This document shows positions 37,002 to 48,300 of a stretch of 64,000 nt of DNA, piece after piece. Source of the DNA: Nostoc sp. FACHB-110. GTDB taxonomy: Bacteria; Cyanobacteriota; Cyanobacteriia; Cyanobacteriales; Nostocaceae. How positions within the stretch are numbered: the stretch's first letter is position 1; each line of letters opens with the position of its first letter. Under the pieces are notes generated by a model. That model searched no databases. It was not told the DNA's origin and was given only the letters and a program-made list of their open reading frames with translations. The position numbers were made by a program, and so were the translations under genes. The stretch spans positions 159,142 through 223,141 of the forward strand of contig NZ_JACJRU010000006.1 of assembly GCF_014697425.1 (NCBI RefSeq), given 5' to 3'.

Positions 37002-37652
37002 ATGAGGCTAATCATGGAAAGCCAAACACAAGCAAATCTCAATCTTCGTGATGAACTTGAAGCAGCGAGAAAGCTTTTAAAGTATAACCAAAAAGGTGGA
37101 ATGGTTGCTTTAGATAATATTTACCGCCAAGGTGTAGTGCCAAATCCACTTTTGCATGGTCGTTACTGGGGTGAGTTTTTGACTGCTAACTTTAACCCAG
37201 TTGTAGATAGTTGGCTAGATATTGTCACTAAATTTTGGTTGCCTTGGCAAGGCAAAGTTTTTGATGCGAATACTAATACAGGAGATAATATTTTTACTAA
37301 CGATGGGTTATTGCTAGGAAAAATAATTTGGCCTTTTTACGAGAGATATATACCAGATACACGAGGGCGATCGCTAGCATTTAGTTTTCACTCTTCTATT
37401 AGTCAATCTCTCTTAGAGCCAGACATTGAGGTTTTGAGTTTAAACTTTAATTTACCAGAAAATCCCCGATTTCTGATTCGTGATTTGGTAGATCAATTAG
37501 TGCAGATTGATGAAAATTTATATCTAGGCAAGGCTATTTTAAAACATCCAAATGGTGGATGGTTTTGTGCAGCATATTTTACCCTGAAATCTGGATTAGT
37601 GGCTGATAATTATAGCGATTCCCAGTTAAGTGAGGTACAGGTAATATTTTGA
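37002..37652 (+). CDS. Conserved hypothetical protein with MITE-altered C-terminus
   Basis: A 216-residue protein of unknown function with PNPLLHGRYWGEFLTANFNP and WLPWQGKVFDANTNTGDN; I recall no named domain. The first 203 codons are native. The last 13 residues (YSDSQLSEVQVIF) and the stop codon are encoded by a 111-bp MITE. Removing the element and one TA restores GAT AAT TAA, so the ancestral protein ended at N203 and the insertion fell in the TA of its stop codon. A likely native start is ATG 37014 (MESQTQ), four codons downstream of 37002. Confidence 0.75.
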   Translation: MRLIMESQTQANLNLRDELEAARKLLKYNQKGGMVALDNIYRQGVVPNPLLHGRYWGEFLTANFNPVVDSWLDIVTKFWLPWQGKVFDANTNTGDNIFTNDGLLLGKIIWPFYERYIPDTRGRSLAFSFHSSISQSLLEPDIEVLSLNFNLPENPRFLIRDLVDQLVQIDENLYLGKAILKHPNGGWFCAAYFTLKSGLVADNYSDSQLSEVQVIF

Positions 37653-37723
37653 AACGCAGAGGGTCGCAGAGTTAAGCGCAGAGGTACGCAGAAATTTGTA
37701 CTTCAGCAGACTAGGAAACGCTA
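37613..37723. mobile_element. 111-bp MITE, copy 2, inserted in a stop codon
   Basis: Same element as 26275-26385 with one base difference, terminal inverted repeats TAGCGATTCCCAGT and TAGCGTTTCCTAGT, flanked by TA at 37611-37612 and 37724-37725. The near identity of the two copies suggests recent movement, probably driven by a transposase elsewhere in the genome. Confidence 0.9.
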
Positions 37724-37739
37724 TAATTGAATTAATCAC

Positions 37740-37773
37740 AATATCCCCGACTTTTTCCTAAAGCGGGGATATT
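37740..37773 (+). terminator. Hairpin downstream of the MITE-altered gene
   Basis: A 10-bp perfect stem AATATCCCCG / CGGGGATATT with a small inner CTTT/AAAG extension. It would have lain about 13 bases after the ancestral stop codon before the MITE landed, and could be the old terminator. There is no T run after it. Confidence 0.5.
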
Positions 37774-37927
37774 AATCTAAGTACAAGACACAAATAAACT
37801 TAAATTAATCAATACCTCTTTCCTCATACCTGAAAATAACTGAGTAAAAATACTAGCTATTATTTCATCCAAGGGTCGTAAAATAAGTTTAATTGGGATT
37901 GCCTCATACCAATTACATGATTAATGT

Positions 37928-38197
37928 TTACAAATTAGGTTTATACCATTCCCTATATTCAGCTAAATAAATACATCGAGTGCAATCTTCTTGGGGGTTG
38001 ACAGCGCATTGCAAATAAACTGATCGCGCATTAAATAAACAGTCAAATTCTTCCAATAAATTTTGGTGTTTCTGGCTGGGAGATTCTTCTCTAGATATTA
38101 CGCGAGGTGATGCGATCGCTGATAGCATTCCGAGCAAAAACCAAATACTGCTACAAAAAGCTAATAACATAAAGTCTAAAGCACGATGCATATTCAA
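37928..38197 (-). CDS. Small exported hypothetical protein (DUF6464-like)
   Basis: An 89-residue protein with an N-terminal hydrophobic segment (about 8-29) that looks like a signal peptide or anchor. The C-terminal part has a cysteine pattern: FDCLFNARSVYLQCAVNP, then DCTRCIYL. I associate this pattern with the small cyanobacterial DUF6464 family, with limited certainty. The start could be the first or third codon (both ATG). Role unknown. Confidence 0.6.
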   Translation of the reverse strand: MNMHRALDFMLLAFCSSIWFLLGMLSAIASPRVISREESPSQKHQNLLEEFDCLFNARSVYLQCAVNPQEDCTRCIYLAEYREWYKPNL

Positions 38198-38605
38198 TCC
38201 CTAGCTTAAATCTTAACTGCTCATGATTTTAGCGAGATTGCGATATTCATTTCATCCGTCATTAGTCATTAATATTTGGTAAAGATAAATTATGAATATC
38301 TCATAAAAAGGGATAATTCTACATAAAATGTAAGTATCTAAAGTTATCAAAACAGAATATAAGAGTCAGGCACTGGAATTCTATTTTGATAAAATTGCTA
38401 TAGCATATATAAACGAGTTATAAACCTCTGGAATACTAATTTTCTAACTGAATAAGTAGTTGATAGATTAGACAGAATTGCTATAATCAGATACCGATTG
38501 CAAAACTACGATTGTAGTCTGATAAACAGAAAGTAGTATACTTAACTCGGTTTTGGATTACATAACCAAAAAATTTTTAAATCACAAAATTTTGGTATTG
38601 TTCTG
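38198..38605. other. Divergent upstream region
   Basis: About 400 AT-rich bases between the small exported protein (minus) and the cNMP-binding protein (plus). No convincing promoter or frame was singled out. Confidence 0.5.
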
Positions 38606-38974
38606 ATGTTAAGCCCTGTAGTTACAGTTAGTATCTTCCAAAAACAACCAAATCCTCAAGCATATTCCGCTGGACAAGTCATCTTTGAAGAAGGAGATTC
38701 TGGTGAATTTATGTTTGGTATTGTTGAGGGAGAAGTAGATATATCAATTAATAATAAAATTGTAGAAACAATCACAGCTGGTGATATTTTTGGGACTGGA
38801 GTGCTAGTAGGAATTAAAAATCGCACATATACTGCGATCGCTAAAACAGACTGCAAACTTGCTTACCTAGATGAAAGAAGGTTTCTCTTCGCCGTTCAAG
38901 AAACACCTATGTTTGCACTGAATGTGATCAAAAATTATTCAGAGCGATTATCCCGTTTGCAACACATGGTTTAA
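38606..38974 (+). CDS. Cyclic nucleotide-binding domain protein without effector domain
   Basis: A 122-residue single-domain protein of the Crp/cAMP-binding fold: YSAGQVIFEEGDSGEFMFGIVEGEVDIS is the typical first half with the glycine turns, followed by AGDIFGTGVLVG and RTYTAIAKTDCKLAYLDERRF. The usual phosphate-binding cassette FGExALL...PR...A is only loosely kept (FGTGVLVGIKNRTYTA). There is no DNA-binding helix-turn-helix, so it may act through protein contacts. It ends in an imperfect two-way terminator shared with ahcY. Confidence 0.85.
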   Translation: MLSPVVTVSIFQKQPNPQAYSAGQVIFEEGDSGEFMFGIVEGEVDISINNKIVETITAGDIFGTGVLVGIKNRTYTAIAKTDCKLAYLDERRFLFAVQETPMFALNVIKNYSERLSRLQHMV

Positions 38975-39049
38975 TTTATTCAAGGGTGTAGGGAAAATCT
39001 AGAAAAATTAAATATGAGTTTTGGCTCATTTTGTCAATCTTAAAATAAA

Positions 39050-39074
39050 AGAGGCACTGCATTGCAGCACCTCT
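39050..39074. terminator. Imperfect bidirectional terminator between convergent genes
   Basis: AGAGGCACTGC pairs with GCAGCACCTCT except for two central mismatches. T-rich runs follow on both strands (GTTATTTTT on plus, TTTTATTTT on minus). It lies between the cNMP-binding gene and ahcY. Confidence 0.75.
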
Positions 39075-39109
39075 GTTATTTTTATCTCTTAGTCATTTCT
39101 AGTTAGAGT

Positions 39110-40433
<1,324 letters not shown>

Positions 40434-41080
40434 CTTTACTAGTTTATTCTAAGACTAGGAGTTTTTGGCTGTTGTTGCTAATTAGCTAGCCACCACCCCT
40501 TGGAAATAGCTTGACGGTTGATGAGCATAATGTCAACATATCCAGCTTTTTTCATAGTGGGTGATAAATTTAGGCTGAGACACTCAGATTTTGTCATCAG
40601 GCTGGGTTTATGGGTATAAAAGTGGAAAATTGGTAGATACATCCACCACTGCATCTTGAAAATCTTGATTTTTCTTTTTTATGGCTAAATACAGTCAGAT
40701 AATAACTTTTAAAATTTTTTGCATAAATATGCATAAAGTTAGTGAAATTACTAAATGAACTGACATATTTTTACTCTGATGAGATGAATTAATTAGGCGA
40801 TCGCAAAACTAACCAAATTCATAACCAACGCTGCCGAAAATACTGACTCTGGCTGAGTTCACAGATTCAGAGGATATTTGGAAAAATAACCTATAAAATT
40901 AAAAGTGGTGCTGGAGTATGAATATCAAGCTCAAGAATTAAATCTTTAGCTGTGTGCAGAAAATCCCAAAATAAACTTATTCGGCTAACACTTAAGACAG
41001 TCTCTAGTTGTTCCCTTGGTAATGCTGTGTTTCTGGAAAAGCCATTGTCAAAATAATTGCATCCTTTACCTGAAGTTATA
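40434..41080. other. Divergent upstream region of ahcY and the cyclase-like gene
   Basis: About 650 AT-rich bases with no convincing gene. A minus-strand frame at 40891-41124 overlaps the start of the cyclase-like gene and lacks signals. A single HIP1 site occurs near 40798. Confidence 0.5.
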
Positions 41081-43414
41081 ATGAAATACGAGGTAGTAGA
41101 GCAAATCTTCAATAAATATTCCACTTTACGTAAATTTGAACACTTAGAAATAGATCGTAATTTTTGCCTTTTAGATAAATCTCAACAGGCACATTGCCTG
41201 GCATTTCTACCTGAAGAGGTAAAAGTAGGTAGAGATATTCGCGTGGGTTTTCCTGAATTAGCTGGCTTAGAAGATGTTTTGCAATCTATTTTGCAAGGTC
41301 AACAAGAGACCTTTGAATTAACAGAGATTAAACGCGATTTTGAGCATCAAAACACAATTTATATCAATATTTATATTACTAGGGAAATTAGCGAAAATAT
41401 TGATGATGCCAAATTGATTATTTTCCTGGAAGACGTAACCCATATCATCACCAATAATCAAAATATATCCAAACTAACAAATGCAGCTAGTATTCTCTCC
41501 ATGACATTAGTTGCATATAAAAATTATATGGATACGGTTATCCATTCAATGGCAGATGCTTTATTGGTAACTAGTAATTCTGGAAAAATTAAAAGAGTAA
41601 ATCCAGCCGCTCAAAAATTATTTAACTTTACAGAAGCAGAATTAATTAATCAACCAATATCTTTAATATTTGATGACAATTTTTTGTTACTGAGAATTCT
41701 TAATCACTACAGTAAAATCAATCGTGATTTACAAAACTTTGAAGTAGTCTGTCGCAAGAAAACTGGTGAAAAAGTTTTAATAGCCTTTTCTTGCGCTGTG
41801 ATGCAGAAAAAAAATGAAATTTTAGAAGACATTATTTACATTGGTCGAGATATTACTGGTCGTCAAAGTCGGGAACAAAGGATTAATGCCCAATATGCAA
41901 TTACGCGCATTCTCTCAGAATCACAAAATATTAAACAGGCAATGCCACAAATATTGCAAGCTATCTGTCAAAGTTTAGAGTGGGATGTAGGTGAGTTATG
42001 GACAACTAACCAATATATCAGTACCCATGCGCCAGAAGATAATGAAAATGCTGTATTAAGGTGTGTAGAAATTTATTCTAGCCGACTCGTATCTGTGCGT
42101 GAATTTAAAGCAGTGACATGGCAAACTACATATCAATCTGGTATAGGATTACCTGGGCAGATTTGGAGTAAAAATTCTCCCTTATGGATTCAAAATCTAT
42201 CGGATTATGAAGACTCACAGCGTCAGTCAACTGCTAGAGTTGCTGGGTTACGTTCGGCATTTGGATTTCCAATTTTAGATGACAATAAAATATTAGGAGT
42301 GATGACATTTTTTAGCCGAGATTTGCAGCCAAAAGATACAGATTTATTGCAAATGATGGGTTCAGTTGGTAATCAAATCTCGCAATTTATGAAACGGAAA
42401 CAAGCCGAAGAGGATTTGCTAGAAAGTGAATATCGATATCGGGATATATGCGAAAATGCGAATGATTTAATTCAATCTGTTAATCCTTATGGTAAGTTTT
42501 TATATGTTAATAAAGCATGGTGTAAAACTCTCGGTTATACTGATAATGAAGTTGCCAAACTAAATATTTTTGATATTATTCATCCTGATTTTAAAGAACA
42601 CTGTCGGCAAATGTTTTATCGTTTAATGTCAGGAGAACAATTAGAAAACGTGCAAACGGCTTTTATTGGCAAAAATGGTCAAACAGTGTTTTTAGAAGGT
42701 AATGTTAACTGTAAATTTGTTCATGGTAAGCCAGTAGCCACTCGCGGGATTTTTCGCAACATTACTCAAAAAGTAGAAATAGAAGCAGCCTTGCAGCATC
42801 AGCAAGAGAAAACAGAAAAACTATGGCAAACAAAAATACCAGCATTTGTAACTGACACTTTACAACCAGAAATAGCTAGCGCAGCAGCTGATGAAATTAA
42901 TATCACTGTTTTATGTGCAGATATCGTCGGCTTAAATGAAATTGTGACTTTAAGCAGTGCGATGCAAATGGTGAATTTACTCAGTCCGATTTTTGCTGCT
43001 TTTGACCGTCTTTGCACTCAGTATGGTTTAGAAAAAGTCCAAACGATTAATGAAGCTTATGTAGTGATTGGTGGATTACCGAAAAAACGCCAAGATCATA
43101 CCCAAGCAATAGCGCGAATGGCCTTGGATATGCAAGCTGCGATCGCTAAATTTAATCAAGAAAATCAACAAAATCTCAAACTCTGCATCGGTATCCACAC
43201 GGGAACTATCACAGCCGCAGCCAATGGTTTAATGGATACTATTAATATTGCCAGATCCGTAGAAGGACAAAGTTTAGCTGATACTATCCAAGTAACCTCC
43301 TCTGCTTACGCCCAAATCCGCGATGAATTTGTGCTAGAAAAACAGGATGAAATTGTCATTTCCAATCAGCAAAAAATTACAACTTACCTTTTACAAGGAA
43401 AAAGTAAAAAGTAA
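41081..43414 (+). CDS. PAS-GAF-PAS protein with degenerate class III cyclase domain
   Basis: A 777-residue soluble signalling protein. After an N-terminal region of no clear family come a PAS domain (about 155-265, SMADALLVTSNSGKIKRVNP), a GAF domain (about 285-445), a second PAS (about 450-575, ENANDLIQSVNPYGKFLYVN) and a C-terminal nucleotide cyclase homology domain (about 605-770). The first metal site D614 is kept (LCADIVG), but the second is glutamate (E658 in INEAY instead of GDAY), the substrate lysine is Q654, and the N...R pair is out of step. It may be an inactive cyclase used as a sensor. The start is ATG 41081 rather than the TTG at 41057. Confidence 0.85.
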   Translation: MKYEVVEQIFNKYSTLRKFEHLEIDRNFCLLDKSQQAHCLAFLPEEVKVGRDIRVGFPELAGLEDVLQSILQGQQETFELTEIKRDFEHQNTIYINIYITREISENIDDAKLIIFLEDVTHIITNNQNISKLTNAASILSMTLVAYKNYMDTVIHSMADALLVTSNSGKIKRVNPAAQKLFNFTEAELINQPISLIFDDNFLLLRILNHYSKINRDLQNFEVVCRKKTGEKVLIAFSCAVMQKKNEILEDIIYIGRDITGRQSREQRINAQYAITRILSESQNIKQAMPQILQAICQSLEWDVGELWTTNQYISTHAPEDNENAVLRCVEIYSSRLVSVREFKAVTWQTTYQSGIGLPGQIWSKNSPLWIQNLSDYEDSQRQSTARVAGLRSAFGFPILDDNKILGVMTFFSRDLQPKDTDLLQMMGSVGNQISQFMKRKQAEEDLLESEYRYRDICENANDLIQSVNPYGKFLYVNKAWCKTLGYTDNEVAKLNIFDIIHPDFKEHCRQMFYRLMSGEQLENVQTAFIGKNGQTVFLEGNVNCKFVHGKPVATRGIFRNITQKVEIEAALQHQQEKTEKLWQTKIPAFVTDTLQPEIASAAADEINITVLCADIVGLNEIVTLSSAMQMVNLLSPIFAAFDRLCTQYGLEKVQTINEAYVVIGGLPKKRQDHTQAIARMALDMQAAIAKFNQENQQNLKLCIGIHTGTITAAANGLMDTINIARSVEGQSLADTIQVTSSAYAQIRDEFVLEKQDEIVISNQQKITTYLLQGKSKK

Positions 43415-43466
43415 AAAGGCAAAAGTTTTGAAATTTTGACTTTTACCTTTTGACTTTTACCTTTTT
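43402..43466. terminator. AT-rich inverted repeat between convergent genes
   Basis: Runs of the type AAAAGTAAAAAGGCAAAAG on the left and CTTTTACCTTTT on the right can pair across a short centre. It sits between the ends of the cyclase-like gene and the deoxyhypusine-synthase-like gene, with T runs on both strands. Confidence 0.45.
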
Positions 43467-43468
43467 AT

Positions 43469-44644
43469 TTACTGATGATTCGGAATCAATCTACCACAAG
43501 GATAAGTTGCTACACCTTGCGCTGCTTCTTCGGCTACAGCAGCAGGTACTTGAGAGGATGATTGCGTTTTAGCGGCTAAGTAATCTTTTTGCAGTTTGCT
43601 GAAGATTGCTTCTCGCTGATCGTACAACCGTTTTAACGGACGAGGCGAACATTGATTTAATGTATATGCTGTGACTAATGGTAAAGCAATTGTGCTATCG
43701 GTATAACAAACAATGGTGCTGGGTAATTCTTCTGGGTCAATCTTACCCCAGCTAACCGCTTCTGATGGAGTCGCCCCCGACAAACCACCAGTATCAGGAC
43801 GTGCATCTGTAAACTGGACAAAGAAATCATGTCCGCGTTCTTCTAAACCTAGTACTTCATGAATTTGTGGTTGAGTTTGCAGTAAGAAATTCTTGGGACT
43901 ACCACCACCAAGAATCACCGCCGCGCTTTTACCATTTTCCTCTCTAGCATTGTAGGCGATCGCAGCTGTCTCGTTCACATCAATTGCTGGGTCTAAGATT
44001 AATTGCGAACCTTCTAACGCCAACGCCGCAACGTTCATCCCAATGGAACTATCCCCAGGTGAAGATGTGTAAATTGGTACGCCACACTCATAAGCTGTAG
44101 CCAGCAAGCAAGAATGCTGCACACCCAATTGTTTTTCCACTTCCCGGACATACTTACCTAAAAGATAGTGAAATTCTGCTGTTCCCATCCGCTTTTGAAA
44201 AGGTTCGGCTTGCAAAATTTTGCGAATGAACGCATCGGTTTCTAATAATACATCGTAGCCAAATACAATGTCATAAATGCGGATAGTGCCTTCTTCACGC
44301 AGTTTGACATCATCCACAAAGGGATTACCAGCGAATAATTCAAAGCCTAAGCCATAATGCATATCATGGTATAAATTCGCCCCAGTGCTAATCATCCAGT
44401 CGATAAAACCATTGCGAATTAAGGGAGCTAGTGCTGAAACCCCAAATCCGGCTGGTGTCATCGCCCCAGAAAGACTAACTCCCACCGTCACGCCATCTTG
44501 AAATACATCTTTACTTAATAGTTGGCAAACTTCCCGCAAACGCGCTGAGTTGTAGGCTGTGAAGTAATTATTGATTAAGTCAACTACCCCAATATCAGAT
44601 GATATGGGTGTAGGTGCGATTTTTTGACCACGCTGTTTTGACAT
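43469..44644 (-). CDS. Deoxyhypusine synthase family protein (possible homospermidine synthase)
   Basis: A 391-residue member of the deoxyhypusine synthase family. Conserved blocks include [53 protein letters not shown] and [14 protein letters not shown], the last with the lysine that forms the enzyme-substrate imine. Bacteria lack eIF5A, so the likely product is a polyamine such as homospermidine, which is abundant in filamentous cyanobacteria. I chose ATG 44644 because GGGAG precedes it by six bases; the frame also opens at 44674. Confidence 0.85.
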   Translation of the reverse strand: MSKQRGQKIAPTPISSDIGVVDLINNYFTAYNSARLREVCQLLSKDVFQDGVTVGVSLSGAMTPAGFGVSALAPLIRNGFIDWMISTGANLYHDMHYGLGFELFAGNPFVDDVKLREEGTIRIYDIVFGYDVLLETDAFIRKILQAEPFQKRMGTAEFHYLLGKYVREVEKQLGVQHSCLLATAYECGVPIYTSSPGDSSIGMNVAALALEGSQLILDPAIDVNETAAIAYNAREENGKSAAVILGGGSPKNFLLQTQPQIHEVLGLEERGHDFFVQFTDARPDTGGLSGATPSEAVSWGKIDPEELPSTIVCYTDSTIALPLVTAYTLNQCSPRPLKRLYDQREAIFSKLQKDYLAAKTQSSSQVPAAVAEEAAQGVATYPCGRLIPNHQ

Positions 44645-44750
44645 TTTGCACTCCCGAACAGTAACGCGCCGCATCTAATGTTATAGCAACAACCAAGGCC
44701 GTGAGGAAATTACAAGACTTTTTAATTTCTCAGCAGTTCCGGTATAGCCG

Positions 44751-45353
44751 TTATTTCTTAGACACAGCCGCACTATTCAATAAATACCAACGCCACGGTA
44801 AATCTACACCTTTAGTTAAACCGATACGGGTAGTTTGCATTAAACTCAGCTGTCCCGCTTCTAACTGTTGTTGGAATTCTGGAGGGCGATGTTCTAACCA
44901 TAAAGGTTGACCAAACTGTAAATCTGTGGCATTTAATGTCAAGTCAATTTTCAAAGCACGGCAAAGTTTACCAGGCCCAGCCGCAATTCGATGAGGTTTT
45001 AAAGTATCTTTCAGTTCAACCCAAGTAGGTATTTTATCTAACTCAAGGGCGCGCACAAGTACAGCACTGGCAACTCCATCTCGGTCTGTTACCACATTAA
45101 AACAATGATAAATACCATAAATTAAATAGACATAAGCTTTACCCGCCGCACCAAACATTACCTGATTGCGCTTAGTTTTTCCACGATAAGCGTGCATTGC
45201 TGGATCTTCAGGGGTGTATGCTTCTGTTTCTACTATCATTCCTCGCACAATACTGCCATCGGGCATGAGTCTGACTAGAGTACAGCCAATCAGTTCCGGT
45301 GCTATGGTAGTTGCGGGACGAGTTAGCCAAATACTATCAATACAAGCATTCAC
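44751..45353 (-). CDS. 3-methyladenine DNA glycosylase (AAG/MPG type)
   Basis: A 200-residue base-excision repair enzyme of the AAG family that removes alkylated purines. Typical segments are LIGCTLVR, IVETEAYTPEDPAMHAYRG (with the catalytic glutamate in ETEAY), RNQVMFGAAGKAYVYLIYGIYHCFNVV and the IAAGPGKLCRAL block. The length is normal. It lies 107 bases upstream of the deoxyhypusine-synthase-like gene on the same strand. Confidence 0.93.
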   Translation of the reverse strand: MNACIDSIWLTRPATTIAPELIGCTLVRLMPDGSIVRGMIVETEAYTPEDPAMHAYRGKTKRNQVMFGAAGKAYVYLIYGIYHCFNVVTDRDGVASAVLVRALELDKIPTWVELKDTLKPHRIAAGPGKLCRALKIDLTLNATDLQFGQPLWLEHRPPEFQQQLEAGQLSLMQTTRIGLTKGVDLPWRWYLLNSAAVSKK

Positions 45354-45394
45354 TCTGAATTTTGATTTGGATATATTACCAGACTAGCAGCAGT

Positions 45395-48300
45395 TTATGT
45401 ATGAATACTTTGCTTAATCGGAATTTCAATCTGAAATTCTGTGCCATACCCTACGTGGGATTCACATTTAAATGTCCCACCGTGCTTTTCTACGACAATT
45501 TGATAACTAATAGATAACCCCAAGCCTGTACCCTTGCCTACTGGTTTAGTAGTAAAAAATGGATCGAATACGCGATTTTTGACAGCTTCAGGTATACCTA
45601 AGCCATTATCTTTGATGGAAATGACTACGCTGGGCATATTTTCTTTCATCTTGCTGCTGGCTGTCTGAATAGTAATTTGATGTTGATGGGTATTGGCGAT
45701 GGAGTTTTGGTGATACTCAAACGCATCGATCGCATTACTCAACACATTCATAAATACTTGATTTAGCTGCCCTGCAAAGCACTCTACCAACGGTAAGTTA
45801 CCATACTGTTTGACTACTTCAATATTCAAACTGTCAGATTTTGATTTCAAGCGGTGCTGTAAAATCAACAGTGTACTATCAATGCCTTCATGAATATCTA
45901 CTACCTTCATTTCAGCTTCATCCAGGCGGGAGAAATTACGCAAGGACATGACAATTTGACGAATGCGTTCGACACCAATGTGCATAGAAGATAAAGTTTT
46001 TGGCATATCTTCAGTCAGGAATTCTAAATCTATGGTTTCGGCGCGATCGCAAATTTCTGGATGAGGCCGGGGATAATGCTGCTGATACAGATGCAGCATA
46101 CTTACCAAATCATCAGTATATTCCCGAATATGAGCAAGATTTCCATAAATAAAATTTACCGGATTGTTAATTTCATGAGCTACACCCGCGACTAACTGAC
46201 CCAATGAAGACATTTTTTCAGTTTGGATGAGTTGAGTTTGGGTTGTTTGTAATTCATGTAAGGCTTCTGACAATTGCTGTGCTTGCTGTTGCGTTCTCGT
46301 GAGTAAATCAGCTTGCTCTAGTGCTACAGAAAGCTGTGCTGCTACTTGAGTGGCAAACTGAATTTCTACAACTTCCCATTCCCGAGGTTGAGCGCACTGA
46401 TGAATACACAACAAACCCCAAAGTTCATTCCCTTTGACTAGAGGTACAACTAAATTAGCTTGAACTTGCAGTCTCTCCAACATTTTCAAATAACAAAGAT
46501 TGAGTCCCGAATGATGAATATCTGTAATCACATGGACTCTTCCTTGGCGATGAAAGGCAACATATTTTTGCTTAAAGCAGGTATCTCTAATTTTTAAAGA
46601 CATACCAGAAATAAACCCTGGCAAAATATCCTCTGAAACTATTTCCCCATCATCTAATTCAGCCTCAGAATCAAAACGGTAAACTACAACTCTATCGGCA
46701 TTTAAGGTGCGGCGCACCTCACGCGCCGTAGCAGCAAAAATAGTATCTAAATCTAAAGATTCTCTGAGTTTGCTGACGACTTCAAACAATATCTGCCGTT
46801 GTTCGGCGGCTTTGCGTAAATCTGCCGCCTGCTGCTGAGTTTGCATAAGTAACTCAGCTTGTTGGAGTGCGATTCCCAGTTGGGCCGCAATTTGACTGAG
46901 GAAGTTGACTTCTGAAGATTTCCATTCGCGGGGGCCGGAATGTTGATAGGTACAAAGTATCCCCCAAAGTTTCTGCCCAACAAATATCGGTGCTAAAACA
47001 AAAGCATGAATTTGGTAATATTCCAAATTTTCGATATGACACTGGGTAAACCCCATTTTATAAATATCATCTACCGCAAATGTTTCATTGTGGCGGTAAC
47101 GGCCTCCCTCGGTTTGTTGGAGATAAGTGTCATTCCAAATTGTATTGACCGCAATTTTGGATTCATTTGTCCAGTTGGGGCTAGTTGCTTCAAAGTCGCC
47201 GACAAATTCACCACCCCACTCAGGCGTAAAGCGATAAACAGAAACGCGATCTGCTTTGAGTAACTGACACACTTCTTTGGTGGTGATTTGAAATATCGTA
47301 TCAGTATTTAAAGACTCACGAATTTTGGCAATGACACCAAATACCGCTTGTTGTTGTTCATAAGTGCGTTGCAAATCAACTGTGCGTCTTTTGACTTGAT
47401 GTTCTAAATTCAGATTAAAAGCTTGTACTTGTTGATAGAGTTCTTGTTGTTGAATAGCTGAGGCAAAGTGTTGAGCAATTTCTCTGGCGAATTGAATTTC
47501 GGTTTCTTGCCATTGCTGGGGTTGTGCTTTTTTGAATTCTCGCCAGACATCAAACGACATCCGGGGAAATAATTGACGGCGATCGCTATCAATTTTACCA
47601 GCCCAGAGAGTTTCGGTATCGATTTCATCTCGGAAAATGCTTAAGTAACCCACCAATTGTTGACGATACTGGAGTGGGATCATTAAGATACTGCGAATTT
47701 TAGTTGGTTGAAAAGCTAGTTGCAAAGCTCGCAAATTGGGAGTTTGATAAATGTCGGCGATCGCCCAAACGTCATAGTTACCTGATTTATAATGCTCTTG
47801 CCAGACGTTATACTGCTCCATTAATGGATAGATCGTATCTTCGGGAATTTCCGGTTGTTTTCCGCAGGTATAAACCTTAATGCAGTTACTACCTGGAATT
47901 AAACATTCGGCTAGGCTTTTCACACCACCATTTGACTGTTGAAAAGCTTCATTTCTCAGGCAGAGTCTACCTCCAGAACCTTGAAAAGCGGCGACAGTTT
48001 CTTCTAAGGCAGGTTGCAGAACAATGGTAGGTAGGGAATGCAGTAAGCTCGCAATGCGATTAATTAAACTTTCTCGTTCCGCTTTAGCATGGGTTTGCGC
48101 TAGCAGATTGCTGTGGGCGATGGCGATCGATAATTGATCTACTACCATTTGTATGACTTCTAACTCTGCTTCGGCAAGAGAAATTGCTGCCGAATGATGA
48201 GATACCAGCAATCCCCACAGTTGATCGCCATCAAAAATCGGTGTTACCATACAAGACTTTACGCCCATTGCCGTTAAATATTCCGCATGGCAAGGATCTA

